DNA from: RFSX01 sp965230215
Lineage (GTDB): Bacteria; Bacteroidota; Bacteroidia; Chitinophagales; Saprospiraceae
Direction: 5' to 3'
DNA length: 64,000 bases
Assembly (NCBI GenBank): GCA_965230215.1
Contig: CBDDKN010000001.1
Coordinates: forward strand, 2,294,001-2,358,000
Positions 36,001-44,863 of the stretch are shown here, piece after piece (positions within the stretch are counted from its first letter, which is position 1; each line of letters begins with the position of its first letter). The notes under the pieces were generated by a model that was not told where the DNA came from, did no database searches, and saw only the letters and a program-made list of their open reading frames with translations. The position numbers and the translations under genes are program-made.

Positions 36001-38247
36001 TTATTCTACGATTATTTCATCTACGAATAGCCATGGCTTATATCCCGCTCCTGGCTGTCCTTCCGGAATTTCTCCATAGTTATGAGCAACAATTCTGAGA
36101 CCTGAAACAATCATTTCGTGTTCAAAACTAATTTCGACTATATTGCCTTCGGTCTTCAGATCATCGGATTCTAAAACTAAGCTTTCTTCTTCATTATTCC
36201 CTATAGAGTAAATTTCAATTTTAGATGGTGGATATATCCACTGGCCTGGGCCATCATAGAACCTTAAGTTTAATGAGTTCAATTTTGTGTCGGTTTCAAA
36301 ACCAATGCTCACATCCAAGTTTTTGCCATCAAAACCCAACCATTCTGATCCTCCAAATTTCTTATCTGAACCCTGTATACCGTTAATAATAGTTTGAGGT
36401 CCACTGCCATTATACTTTTCTGCGGGTTCATATTTGTATTCTATTGAACTGTTGTTTGCAAGGTGCGGATTGAATTTGAAATTGAATTCCCTTCCCACAA
36501 GCTCATCATAGCTGGCTCTAAAAGTATATATGCCCTTTTCTGTCAATGCCAAGTAATCTCCTGAATAATCTCTGAAGATGCTGTCCGAAGGGCTTCTGTA
36601 TCTGATCTCCGCATCTTTCATCGGACTATAGATTTTGGTAGCTACACCATAATCAGGAATAACTGATGCATCATATGTAATATCCAATAGGTGATTGGCA
36701 ATATTTACGTTTTGCTTTTGCCAATATCGAATATGTTCGAATAAGCTGGGAACGAACTCTTCATAGTTCTTTTCATGACTGGACCACAGCACTTCTGAAA
36801 GTGTAATCATCCTCGCCAGGGCCATATATTCTACCTTGCTGAATTCAGGTATATATTCTGTCCATACATTGGCTTGACCTCCAAGAATATACTTTTGTTC
36901 ATCCTCATTGAGATCTTCCGGGATAACCTCCCAACTGTAAACCTTCTCAATAGGAAGATATCCACCAATAGCAAGAGGTTCATTTTGATCCTCTGATTGA
37001 TAATAATCAAAGTAGCAATAGGTAGTAGGCGTCATAATTACCTCATGACCTTCCCTGGCTGCTTCAATACCACCAGCTTCACCTCTCCAAGACATCACCG
37101 TTGCACCTTCAGCAAGACCCCCCTCAAGAATCTCATCCCATCCAATAATATGCTTACCTTTGGCTTCCAGAATGTCTGATACACGTTTGATGAAATGACT
37201 TTGCAATTCATTACCGTCTTTTAGATTCAGTTCCTTCATCAGGTTTTTACAAAATGCGCTTTTATTCCATGAATCCTTTGGACATTCATCTCCACCAATA
37301 TGTACATAATTTGAAGGGAAAATATCTTTAATCTCTTCAAAGACATCATCCAGAAACTGAAAGGTTTTCTCATAAGGGCAAAGTACATCATAAAAGACAC
37401 CCCATTTTTTAGCCGTCTCGTATTCCTTTTTCTGACAGCCAAATTCAGGATAGGCACTGAGTACAGCACTGGTGTGTCCAGGCACATCAATTTCAGGTAT
37501 AACTTCTATACCTCTTTCTTGGGCATAAGCAACGACTTCTCTTAATTCATCCTGGGTATAATACCCACCATATCTCTTAGCATCATAGGTCTCCGGTCTG
37601 TCATTGTAGTGACCTACAAGCGTCTCATCCCTATAGGCTGCTCTTTCTTGTAGTAAGGGATACTTTTTAATCTCAATCCGCCACCCCTGATCATCGGTCA
37701 GGTGCCAGTGGAAGTAATTGAATTTATAAAAGGCGAGATAATCAATATACTTTTTTACTTCAGCAACTGTAAACATATGTCTTGAAACATCCAGGTGCAT
37801 ACCTCTGTATTTAAACTTCTGCTTATCTGTAATTTTTAATATTGGAAGTATGCCATCGTTGAGTTCAATAAGTTGATTTAAGGTAGAAAGGGCATTTCTT
37901 AAACCATCAGTTCCTGAATAATTAATTATTATGTCAGCATCACCTATGACCAATTCATAATCAAAAACTAAGCTGGTGTCTTTTGATAATGAGATTGTTT
38001 GATCTGCATTTTCATTACACAGAATAGGATACGCCCAAGATGAAACCCAAGCTTCGAAAGAATCAAAGTCTACCGATGAACCACAGAAGTTCAACTTGTT
38101 GATCGAAGATGCCATATTCTCTGTCTCAATTGTTACGGGCTGAGGAATAATTTCGGTTGATATGTTAACTGTTTCTGAATCGCCCGTACAGCCGATAATG
38201 GCAAGCACTGATATTATTAAAATCTTCACACCAGTTGAATATCTCAT
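36001..38247 (-). CDS. GH20 beta-N-acetylhexosaminidase lipoprotein
   Basis: I start at ATG 38247, 22 codons inside the longest frame, because it gives a lipoprotein signal with lipobox IIGC (Cys19). The GH20 domain (about 125-490) has YRGMHLDVSRHMF, HWHLTDDQGWR, and the catalytic pair Asp320-Glu321 in HIGGDECPKDSW. An N-terminal GH20b-like domain (about 30-120) precedes it and the C-terminal about 250 residues hold a chitobiase/F5-8-type beta-sandwich. It releases terminal GlcNAc/GalNAc from chitooligosaccharides or glycans at the cell surface or periplasm. First gene of the operon GH20-symporter-NagX. Confidence 0.92.
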   Translation of the reverse strand: MRYSTGVKILIISVLAIIGCTGDSETVNISTEIIPQPVTIETENMASSINKLNFCGSSVDFDSFEAWVSSWAYPILCNENADQTISLSKDTSLVFDYELVIGDADIIINYSGTDGLRNALSTLNQLIELNDGILPILKITDKQKFKYRGMHLDVSRHMFTVAEVKKYIDYLAFYKFNYFHWHLTDDQGWRIEIKKYPLLQERAAYRDETLVGHYNDRPETYDAKRYGGYYTQDELREVVAYAQERGIEVIPEIDVPGHTSAVLSAYPEFGCQKKEYETAKKWGVFYDVLCPYEKTFQFLDDVFEEIKDIFPSNYVHIGGDECPKDSWNKSAFCKNLMKELNLKDGNELQSHFIKRVSDILEAKGKHIIGWDEILEGGLAEGATVMSWRGEAGGIEAAREGHEVIMTPTTYCYFDYYQSEDQNEPLAIGGYLPIEKVYSWEVIPEDLNEDEQKYILGGQANVWTEYIPEFSKVEYMALARMITLSEVLWSSHEKNYEEFVPSLFEHIRYWQKQNVNIANHLLDITYDASVIPDYGVATKIYSPMKDAEIRYRSPSDSIFRDYSGDYLALTEKGIYTFRASYDELVGREFNFKFNPHLANNSSIEYKYEPAEKYNGSGPQTIINGIQGSDKKFGGSEWLGFDGKNLDVSIGFETDTKLNSLNLRFYDGPGQWIYPPSKIEIYSIGNNEEESLVLESDDLKTEGNIVEISFEHEMIVSGLRIVAHNYGEIPEGQPGAGYKPWLFVDEIIVE

Positions 38248-38477
38248 AGTTGGTTTTTTCTCGTTGTAATTTAAAGGAGTTATTCCTGAATTGTCTCTTG
38301 TCGTTTTCAGCAAATCCTGATTTTTCTTATTCCACCCCGAATGTTAACTGAACAATACCTTGCGTAAAGAAAGAAAATTATTGGCTATATCTTATTGAAG
38401 AGGGGTAATTATGAAATGGCTGATTTAAAACAATTATCTGATATTTATATTAAATAGAGTGATAGTCTACTACACGC

Positions 38478-38891
38478 ATGATAAGGATTAATGATAAAAT
38501 ATCGATTGCCAAAAATGAAATTGAAATCGAAACAGCCAGATCGGGTGGACCTGGTGGACAACATGTAAACAAGGTTGAAACCGCTGTCATCCTAAAATTT
38601 GACATACTTGCCTCATCTTTACCCAAAGCGGTAAAAGTTGCACTTCTCAAGGCAAATGACTCCAGGGTCAGCAAGAAGGGTGTATTGAGAATAAAGTCCC
38701 AATCCCATAAGAGTCAGAAAAGAAATTATGAGGATGCTGTAAAAAGGTTGAGATTATTCATCACTGAAAACACAAAAAAGAAAAAGAAACGCATCAAAAC
38801 CAAACCACCAAAACAGGCTCAGGAACAGAGGCTATCTGACAAAAAGTATAAAAGCGAGCTCAAGCAAAGTCGAAAAAAGATACAGTTCTAA
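38478..38891 (+). CDS. arfB: Alternative ribosome-rescue factor ArfB (YaeJ), GGQ peptidyl-tRNA hydrolase
   Basis: 137 residues. The catalytic GGQ loop (SGGPGGQHVNKVET) sits at about residue 25-38, and there is a basic C-terminal tail (KKKKKRIKTK, then QSRKKIQF) that in ArfB enters the empty mRNA channel. Length and the absence of the codon-recognition domains of RF1/RF2 fit ArfB, which releases peptides from stalled non-stop ribosomes. Monocistronic, convergent with the antiporter gene (12-base gap). Confidence 0.92.
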   Translation: MIRINDKISIAKNEIEIETARSGGPGGQHVNKVETAVILKFDILASSLPKAVKVALLKANDSRVSKKGVLRIKSQSHKSQKRNYEDAVKRLRLFITENTKKKKKRIKTKPPKQAQEQRLSDKKYKSELKQSRKKIQF

Positions 38892-38903
38892 ACAGCAAAA
38901 TAT

Positions 38904-40133
38904 TTATCCTTCGCTTTCAGGCCCATTTGCAGGGTTTCTATGGCGTCTGTCCAAAACAAGTCCAACTGTCATTACAATGCTTGTAATCAGAATCACATAC
39001 AGAAATATGCCTTGATCGAAATCAGGAACAGCTAAGGAAACAGGAATGGTATATAGAAGAAGAATGGTTAACAACCCTCTTGGGGCTAAAGCCAGTTCCG
39101 GCATGATACTTCCTTTGAGCAGCGGTTTTAAAATTATAAATCTGGACAGGTAGATCGCTGAGATGACAGCCAAACTGATAAGGAAAACATCCAGACTTAA
39201 CAATGCTGATACATTTATGGTCATACCAAACACGATGAAAAAGAAGGTACGCAACACAAAAGCTGTTTCGCTGGTAATAAGCTGAAATTCTTTTTTGATA
39301 CGTATGATGGAGTCTTCACCCGATTCAGGGATATAGGTGTTTCGGAAGACTTTGAAAACCCCTTCATGATTGGCCAAGGACAATCCAAATCCAAGCACAA
39401 TAATCAGTGGATACAGATTTAATAACTCACTTACACTATACAATATAAATATGATGGCTACCAATAAAAACAAACGGCTTGTAGACTTCAGATCTTTAAA
39501 GAAGAATACAATCAGGTAACTTGAAATAAAGGCTACAGTAAAAGAAAGCAACAGGTTGATGACGAATGAGAGAATAACCATTCCTGATCCTGATTCGGAC
39601 TGTAACAAGTTCAATGCAAAGTAAAAGCACATAATACCGAAGATGTCTGAAAACGCACTCTCGTATATTATAAACTCTTTTTTTGTTTGGAGCATACCCT
39701 CTACACTGGGGATGATAATAGCACTGGATATAATAGAGAGCGGAGCGCCGTAAAGCATGGCGGCCAGAAAAGTGGTATCGAACAACAATACAATAATACC
39801 AGCTATGGATGAGGCTGTTATGAGGAGTATCACAGCGGCCGCTACAAAAGATTTGCCTATCAAAGGATATTTGTCTTTCGTAATGCGCAGATCCATAGCC
39901 GCTTCTAAAACGATCATGATCAGGCCTATTATTCCAAGTATCCGACAGAGCGGCATAAGTTTATCACCTGTAATTCCATACTTGGCCAATAAGCCGGTTG
40001 AAGCCATCCCTAATAAGATAAGCAACAAGACTGAAGGGATGCTTGTCCGCTTGGCCAGCAACCCAAACAGATAGGAAACAATCAAAAGGGACGAGGCTAT
40101 TATGATTATGATATTGGGGTTGGAAAGATCCAT
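38904..40133 (-). CDS. Cation:proton antiporter (CPA family)
   Basis: 409 residues with about 12-13 membrane segments, the KefB/NhaP-type opening LFGLLAKRTSIPSVLLLILLG, a central YESAFSDIFG with acidic residues in the membrane, and LAPRGLLTILLLYTIP near the C-terminus. No TrkA_N or other regulatory domain is attached. It should exchange Na+ or K+ for H+; which ion is not clear. ATG start; the final 10 residues are hydrophilic (RRHRNPANGPESEG). Confidence 0.85.
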   Translation of the reverse strand: MDLSNPNIIIIIASSLLIVSYLFGLLAKRTSIPSVLLLILLGMASTGLLAKYGITGDKLMPLCRILGIIGLIMIVLEAAMDLRITKDKYPLIGKSFVAAAVILLITASSIAGIIVLLFDTTFLAAMLYGAPLSIISSAIIIPSVEGMLQTKKEFIIYESAFSDIFGIMCFYFALNLLQSESGSGMVILSFVINLLLSFTVAFISSYLIVFFFKDLKSTSRLFLLVAIIFILYSVSELLNLYPLIIVLGFGLSLANHEGVFKVFRNTYIPESGEDSIIRIKKEFQLITSETAFVLRTFFFIVFGMTINVSALLSLDVFLISLAVISAIYLSRFIILKPLLKGSIMPELALAPRGLLTILLLYTIPVSLAVPDFDQGIFLYVILITSIVMTVGLVLDRRHRNPANGPESEG

Positions 40134-40326
40134 ATGCTTCAGCTGTCTATTCTTGTAATAACAAAGCTAATTAGTAATATACAATATTGTTTATTCTATC
40201 CTTTTTTCCAAGTGAATGGAGGAGATGCTTTATTTGTGGACTGTGATGTAATGGTAAAAGTACATCTAAGGAACTTTAATTTACTTCGTCTTAAGTATTA
40301 ATGAATTGAGAATTGCCGCGCCACGA

Positions 40327-40457
40327 ATATGCTGCGCCACGAAGGCGGAGACCATAAAGGACTTCACTGCGTTTCGCCTTTACGGTAATTACTCTTGAAG
40401 AATTTACTGTACCACTAATTCATCGTGAACGCATATGCTGCGCCACGAAGGCGGAGA
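40327..40457. repeat. Pair of 25-base direct repeats 3' of tRNA-Asn
   Basis: ATATGCTGCGCCACGAAGGC plus GGAGA occurs at 40327-40351 and 40433-40457. The core GCGCCACGAAGG also recurs inverted at 40492-40505, next to the tRNA 3' end. No coding frame covers this region. The rest of 40134-40326 shows nothing I can identify. Confidence 0.75.
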
Positions 40458-40463
40458 AAGAAA

Positions 40464-40495
40464 AAGGACCTCGTTCTTTTTCGAACGAAGTCCTT
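40464..40495 (-). terminator. Intrinsic terminator after tRNA-Asn
   Basis: On the minus strand AAGGACTTCGTTC and GAACGAGGTCCTT pair over 13 positions with one G-U, followed by a T-rich run. It begins 6 bases after the tRNA 3' end. Confidence 0.75.
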
Positions 40496-40500
40496 CGTGG

Positions 40501-40574
40501 CGCCTCCTCAAGGACTTGAACCTTGGACCTACGGATTAACAGTCCGCCGCTCTAACCAGCTGAGCTAAGGAGGC
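40501..40574 (-). tRNA. tRNA-Asn (GTT)
   Basis: 74 bases with a 7-base acceptor stem GCCTCCT/AGGAGGC, D arm (AGCTCAGCTGGTTAGAGC), anticodon loop CTGTTAA giving GUU, and T arm with GGTTCAA. CCA is not encoded. The discriminator is G. Confidence 0.95.
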
Positions 40575-40782
40575 ATTTAGTTTTTCCTACACTTATGAGT
40601 TATACTTTATAACTACTTACTTTGGCGATGCTGGTTAGACCAGCTGCCGCGCCCGCCGGAGCACCCGCGTAGGAGGGAGCTAAGGAGGCATTTAAATTTC
40701 CAAAACTATTCACAAGCAAAGCTGGTTTCAGCTGCCTGTGCCGACAATCCGAAGGATTTGTCGGTAAGCTAAGGAGGCATTT
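40563..40782. repeat. Three direct copies of the tRNA-Asn 5' end (16-17 bases)
   Basis: AGCTAAGGAGGCATTT occurs at 40563-40578 (within and just past the tRNA 5' end), 40678-40693 and 40767-40782, all in one orientation. The copies are separated by 99 and 73 bases of unrelated, partly GC-rich sequence. No tRNA body follows copies 2 and 3, so they are not tandem tRNAs. They look like tRNA-end duplications of the type left by integrating elements, but no integrase is present. From 40783 to 41037 I see no gene. Confidence 0.75.
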
Positions 40783-41037
40783 CCCGACGAATCGCTACGC
40801 TCTTGTCAGGGTTTCTATTTTCTTCTCACCATCTAGTTCCTTCGAACAGATGAAGCGCGTTCACCGAAGCCTTGGCGTAGGTGAAAAGCGGATGCAAATT
40901 TAATTTGAAAGATGACATATTGCAATTTTTTTAGGAAAATATTTAATAAAAATATTGTCTTAAAATTCGCTTTAAACTTCTGTTAATTGAAAGCAACTAT
41001 TAATACCAGTACTTAACTTGCAATTCAAACCAATTTT

Positions 41038-41760
41038 ATGATCCTAAATAACTCCATTACAAGGCATCGTGCTCTTACAATGCTTGCGCTTTCAGTCTTT
41101 TTATTCTGCTCCTGCGCTCAGAAAGTATACTTCCAGGATGCAAGGAAAATAGATGCACCAGAGAATATCAACAGATATGATGACATCCAGATTGAATCTT
41201 ACTTTTCAGGAGATGCCCTAGATTATCTTGTATTTGAATTGGATCTCTTCAACAATGGATCTGAAGATGTGCGCATTAGCAGGAAAGATATAAGTCTACA
41301 TATAATCCCTGTGACTGGTGCAAGTTATATACTTAATCCACTTCACAAGGCTGACCTCATAAGGGAGCTTGAACGGAGACACAAACAAGCAGAATCTGAT
41401 CGTAAGACCAACAATATTATAAATGCGGTTGGAATCGGCCTTGACCTTCTGGTGATCGGAACGAGTGGAGGCTCTTATGCAGGGATTGATGCCGCCATAT
41501 TTGCTACTGAATCTGCAGCCTATGCTCTTGAAGAAAACCGCGCTTTCAAACTGCTGTCAGGATCTCTGGAGGAACAAATAGAATATGTGAATCAATGGGT
41601 ATTGGATCAGGACACCATTAAAGTCGGAGAAGAATACAGTTGGGACATCCTTTTTGAAAGATCTCTCATTGACGCGGACGCTGAATTTAGGGTTGTCATC
41701 GATAATCGGAAGTTTTCACAACTGTTCAACTTAAATATCAGAGAAGAAAAAGTCAGATAA
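41038..41760 (+). CDS. Putative lipoprotein of unknown function
   Basis: 240 residues with a hydrophobic N-terminus and lipobox FLFCSC (Cys24 or Cys26), so probably a lipoprotein. The mature part starts with beta-strand-rich sequence (DYLVFELDLFNNGSEDVRI), followed by a charged helix (LIRELERRHKQAESDR), a short glycine-rich hydrophobic stretch (VGIGLDLLVIGTSGGSYAG) and a C-terminal beta part (RVVIDNRKFSQLF). I do not recognise the family. It is 26 bases upstream of rfaE2 on the same strand, but co-transcription is not proven. Confidence 0.65.
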   Translation: MILNNSITRHRALTMLALSVFLFCSCAQKVYFQDARKIDAPENINRYDDIQIESYFSGDALDYLVFELDLFNNGSEDVRISRKDISLHIIPVTGASYILNPLHKADLIRELERRHKQAESDRKTNNIINAVGIGLDLLVIGTSGGSYAGIDAAIFATESAAYALEENRAFKLLSGSLEEQIEYVNQWVLDQDTIKVGEEYSWDILFERSLIDADAEFRVVIDNRKFSQLFNLNIREEKVR

Positions 41761-41786
41761 TTCCTAATTTCATTCAAAATTGTGTT

Positions 41787-42257
41787 TTGGATAAAATTCT
41801 CGATCTGAATTCTCTTGATGGACTCATCGAATTGATGCGTTCAAACAATCAGAAAATCGTTTTCACCAATGGATGCTTTGATATTTTGCATCCAGGACAT
41901 ATTGATTACCTCCAAAAAGCCAGGAAACTTGGTGATCTCCTAATAGTAGCTGTCAATACAGATGAATCAGTTAGTCAACTAAAAGGAGAGTCTAGACCAG
42001 TCTACCCGCTTCAAGATAGGATGTCCATGCTTTCAGCTCTTGAATGTGTAGATTTTGTGATTTCATTTGCAGAGGAGACACCACTGAAGCTTATCGAAAG
42101 AATCCTACCAGATGTCTTGGTCAAAGGCGCTGATTATGAAAAAGAAGAAATCGTAGGGTATGCAGAAGTTGTCGAGAATGGAGGAACTGTTCAAACTGTT
42201 GAATTACTTGACGGGCATTCTACCAGCGCTCTTATTGAAAAACTTAAAAGACTCTAA
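41787..42257 (+). CDS. rfaE2: D-glycero-beta-D-manno-heptose 1-phosphate adenylyltransferase
   Basis: 156 residues from a TTG start. A single nucleotidyltransferase domain with TNGCFDILHPGHIDYL (HxGH motif) and the ADP-heptose family end VELLDGHSTSALIEKL. It transfers AMP from ATP to heptose 1-phosphate to make ADP-heptose for LPS; the kinase half (HldE N-domain/RfaE1) is not fused and not in this window. First of a tightly spaced operon with the Nif3 gene 3 bases later. Confidence 0.88.
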   Translation: MDKILDLNSLDGLIELMRSNNQKIVFTNGCFDILHPGHIDYLQKARKLGDLLIVAVNTDESVSQLKGESRPVYPLQDRMSMLSALECVDFVISFAEETPLKLIERILPDVLVKGADYEKEEIVGYAEVVENGGTVQTVELLDGHSTSALIEKLKRL

Positions 42258-42260
42258 GCC

Positions 42261-43058
42261 ATGAAAGTCAAAGAACTGATACATTTCCTGAATGAAATTG
42301 TGCCACCTGAATACCAGGAGTCTTACGATAACAGTGGACATCTCGTAGGCAATGAAGAGGATGAAATAAGAGGGGTAGTCGTAAGCTTGGATGCCATAGA
42401 AGCCGTCGTTGATGAAGCCATCGAATTGGGTGCCAATGTAGTTGTGTCACACCACCCTATCATCTTTGGTGGCTTAAAGCAATTGGTAAATCAGAATTAT
42501 GTACAAAGGACGGTTCAAAAGGCCATAAAGAACGACATCAACCTATTTGCGATTCATACCAACCTGGATAATGTGTACTATCATGGCGTCAATACATACC
42601 TCGCAAGTCTTCTCAATCTTAAAGATGTCACCATCCTGAGACCCAAAAAACAATTTGCTGAAGCAGGGCAAGTTATAGGTTCCGGAGCCGTTGGTACACT
42701 CGAAAACCCCATGTCTGAAAACGCTTTTTTGAAGGGACTAAAAGATACTCTTGGACTTAACACCATTAAGCATACAAAACTGCTTGGGAACCCCATTACA
42801 AAGGTGGCATTATGTGGTGGTTCTGGCAGATTTCTTCTTGAAGACGCAAAACAGGCAGGAGCAGACGTATTTATAAGCTCAGATTTTAAATATCATGAGT
42901 ACTTTGACGCTGATAATCAAATAGTTATAGCTGATATAGGCCACTTTGAAAGCGAACAGCATACAATACGCTTAATACACGAGATTTTGACAAATAAATT
43001 TAGTAATTTTGCATCCCATTACACGAAAGTGAACACTAATCCGGTTAATTATCTCTGA
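42261..43058 (+). CDS. Nif3-like dinuclear metal-centre protein
   Basis: 265 residues. Metal-ligand motifs of the Nif3/YbgI family are all present: VVVSHHPIIFGG, FAIHTNLDN, and DIGHFESEQH near the C-terminus. The PII-like insertion that many Bacteroidota homologues of about 365 residues contain is absent, so this is the short form. Formerly called GTP cyclohydrolase I type 2; the real substrate is unknown. It lies 3 bases after rfaE2 and 1 base before the zinc-ribbon gene, an arrangement widely kept in the phylum. Confidence 0.9.
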   Translation: MKVKELIHFLNEIVPPEYQESYDNSGHLVGNEEDEIRGVVVSLDAIEAVVDEAIELGANVVVSHHPIIFGGLKQLVNQNYVQRTVQKAIKNDINLFAIHTNLDNVYYHGVNTYLASLLNLKDVTILRPKKQFAEAGQVIGSGAVGTLENPMSENAFLKGLKDTLGLNTIKHTKLLGNPITKVALCGGSGRFLLEDAKQAGADVFISSDFKYHEYFDADNQIVIADIGHFESEQHTIRLIHEILTNKFSNFASHYTKVNTNPVNYL

Positions 43059-43059
43059 T

Positions 43060-43812
43060 ATGGCTAAAAAGACAAAAACTGTAGAAGAAAGATTAAAGGC
43101 GCTTTGGGAACTTCAAACCATCGATTCTAAAATTGATGAAATTAAGATTCTTAAAGGAGCACTACCTATTGAAGTAAGCGATCTAGAGGACGAAATTCAG
43201 GGTCTTGAAACGCGTGTTTCCAAGTTGAATTCTCAACTTGAGGAAATAGATTTCAACATAGGCAAGCATAGAGAAAATATAAAGACTTCAGAAACGCTGA
43301 TTGAAAGATACAACAAGCAGCTTGATGAGGTTAAAAACAACAGAGAGTACGAAGCACTAACAAAAGAGATTGAATTACAATCACTTGAGATTCAGCTTTC
43401 TGAAAAAAGGATTAGAGAAGCCACCGCTCAAAAAGAAGGTAAGGCAGAAACACTAGCCGCTACTACTGAGCGTAAAGAAGGAAAAGAAAAGGACTTGGTT
43501 CAGAAGAAAGAGGAGTTGGCTAAAATCATCGAAAAGACTGATAAAGAAGAAAAGGATCTTTCCAAAAAATCCGAAAAGGCTAGAAAGAATATCGAAGAAC
43601 GCATGCTCAAATACTACGATAAGACAAGAAACGCTTACAGAAACGGTCTATCGGTAGTTACTTATAGAAGAGGTTCTTGTGGAGGTTGCTTTAACAGAAT
43701 CCCTCCTCAGCTACAAATTGAAATTGGTAACAGAAAAGAAATCATTACTTGCGAACATTGCGGCAGAATTCTTGTCGACCATGAAATAGCAGGTATTCTT
43801 GAAGAAGCCTAA
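43060..43812 (+). CDS. Coiled-coil zinc-ribbon protein (CT398-like, C4-type)
   Basis: 250 residues. A long charged antiparallel coiled coil (about 25-195, e.g. EDEIQGLETRVSKLNSQLEE) is followed by a C-terminal C4 zinc ribbon (about 200-245; CGGCFNRIPPQ and CEHCGRIL). This domain layout matches the zf-RING_7 family that travels with Nif3 genes and is linked to flagella or export in some phyla; in non-flagellated Bacteroidota the role is unknown. One base separates it from the Nif3 gene. Confidence 0.85.
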   Translation: MAKKTKTVEERLKALWELQTIDSKIDEIKILKGALPIEVSDLEDEIQGLETRVSKLNSQLEEIDFNIGKHRENIKTSETLIERYNKQLDEVKNNREYEALTKEIELQSLEIQLSEKRIREATAQKEGKAETLAATTERKEGKEKDLVQKKEELAKIIEKTDKEEKDLSKKSEKARKNIEERMLKYYDKTRNAYRNGLSVVTYRRGSCGGCFNRIPPQLQIEIGNRKEIITCEHCGRILVDHEIAGILEEA

Positions 43813-43834
43813 TTAATTTCAACCACGCCATTAT

Positions 43835-44863
43835 ATGTTTAGATTCGAAGACGTTCACATATTCTGGTTTCTCGCGGTTTTACCCATTTGTTTAGTATAC
43901 CTTTTTTGGCTGTTCAAAAACAGAACATCCAGAATCGGAACCAATGGTGATGTTCATATCATTCAAAGGTTGATCAGCTCTTGGTCTCCAAGAAGGTATT
44001 GGCTCAAGAATATTTTTTTCCTGCTTGCCATAGCCATGCTCCTGACTTCATGGGCCAACCCGCAATGGGGTATGCGCAAAGAAAAAACAAAAGTCAAAAG
44101 CTCTGATATTGTCATTGCACTGGATATATCTCAATCTATGCTGGCTGAAGATATCTCTCCAAACAGGATGGAGCGTTCAAAGTTTTTTGTTTCTGAGTTG
44201 ATCAAAAAATTGAGAGGTGACCGCATAGGACTCATATTCTTTGCCGGTAGTGCTTATCTTCAAATGCCTCTGACCAATGACTACGCCTCTGCACAAACCT
44301 TCGTACAAAGTGCTAACCCAAGACAAGCAGGTACTCAGGGTACTGTTATTGCTGATGCCATTAAATTGTCTGAGAAAGTCTTTGGTGAAGAAAGCAAAGG
44401 GCAAAAAGCACTGGTCATAATTTCTGACGGAGAAAATCATGAATCAGAAGCCATTGAAGCCGCACGAGATGCCCGAGAAAAGGGTATTACAGTATTCACT
44501 CTAGGAATAGGTACTGAATCGGGGGCGATGATTCCTGTAACAGTTAATGGTAGAAAAGTATTTAAGACAGACCAAAACGGAAATGCCATTCGTTCTGCAC
44601 TAAACAGCGACAACTTGGTAGACATTGCTGATGCTGGCTCAGGTGAATTCTATATGATAGATCAATCATTATCGGCATTACCTGAACTTGATGCACGTTT
44701 GGAGAAACTGGAAAAAAGAGAATTGGAACAAAGATCGTTTACGGACTATAATAGCTATTTCCAGCTGTTTTTGATACTAGCCTTGGTTTTGCTTCTGTTA
44801 GAATACATTCTTGGTGATACATCAAATTCTGGAAAAGCTCTTAAAAAAATACTAGATATCTAA
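43835..44863 (+). CDS. batB: BatB-like von Willebrand factor A domain membrane protein
   Basis: 342 residues with two N-terminal membrane segments (about 10-27 and 60-78), a VWA domain (about 85-290) carrying the MIDAS motif DISQS (ALDISQSMLAEDIS) and TDxYAS-type residues, and a C-terminal membrane segment (about 313-330). It is the VWA component of the Bacteroides aerotolerance operon. Its stop overlaps the BatC start (TAATG). Only one VWA gene is present, where batA and batB usually occur in tandem; the missing partner and the MoxR ATPase are not in this window. Confidence 0.85.
   Translation: MFRFEDVHIFWFLAVLPICLVYLFWLFKNRTSRIGTNGDVHIIQRLISSWSPRRYWLKNIFFLLAIAMLLTSWANPQWGMRKEKTKVKSSDIVIALDISQSMLAEDISPNRMERSKFFVSELIKKLRGDRIGLIFFAGSAYLQMPLTNDYASAQTFVQSANPRQAGTQGTVIADAIKLSEKVFGEESKGQKALVIISDGENHESEAIEAARDAREKGITVFTLGIGTESGAMIPVTVNGRKVFKTDQNGNAIRSALNSDNLVDIADAGSGEFYMIDQSLSALPELDARLEKLEKRELEQRSFTDYNSYFQLFLILALVLLLLEYILGDTSNSGKALKKILDI

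Noticed and set aside
40575..40790. Additional tandem tRNA-Asn genes
   Set aside because: Copies 2 and 3 keep only 16 bases of the 5' end; no anticodon or T arm follows.
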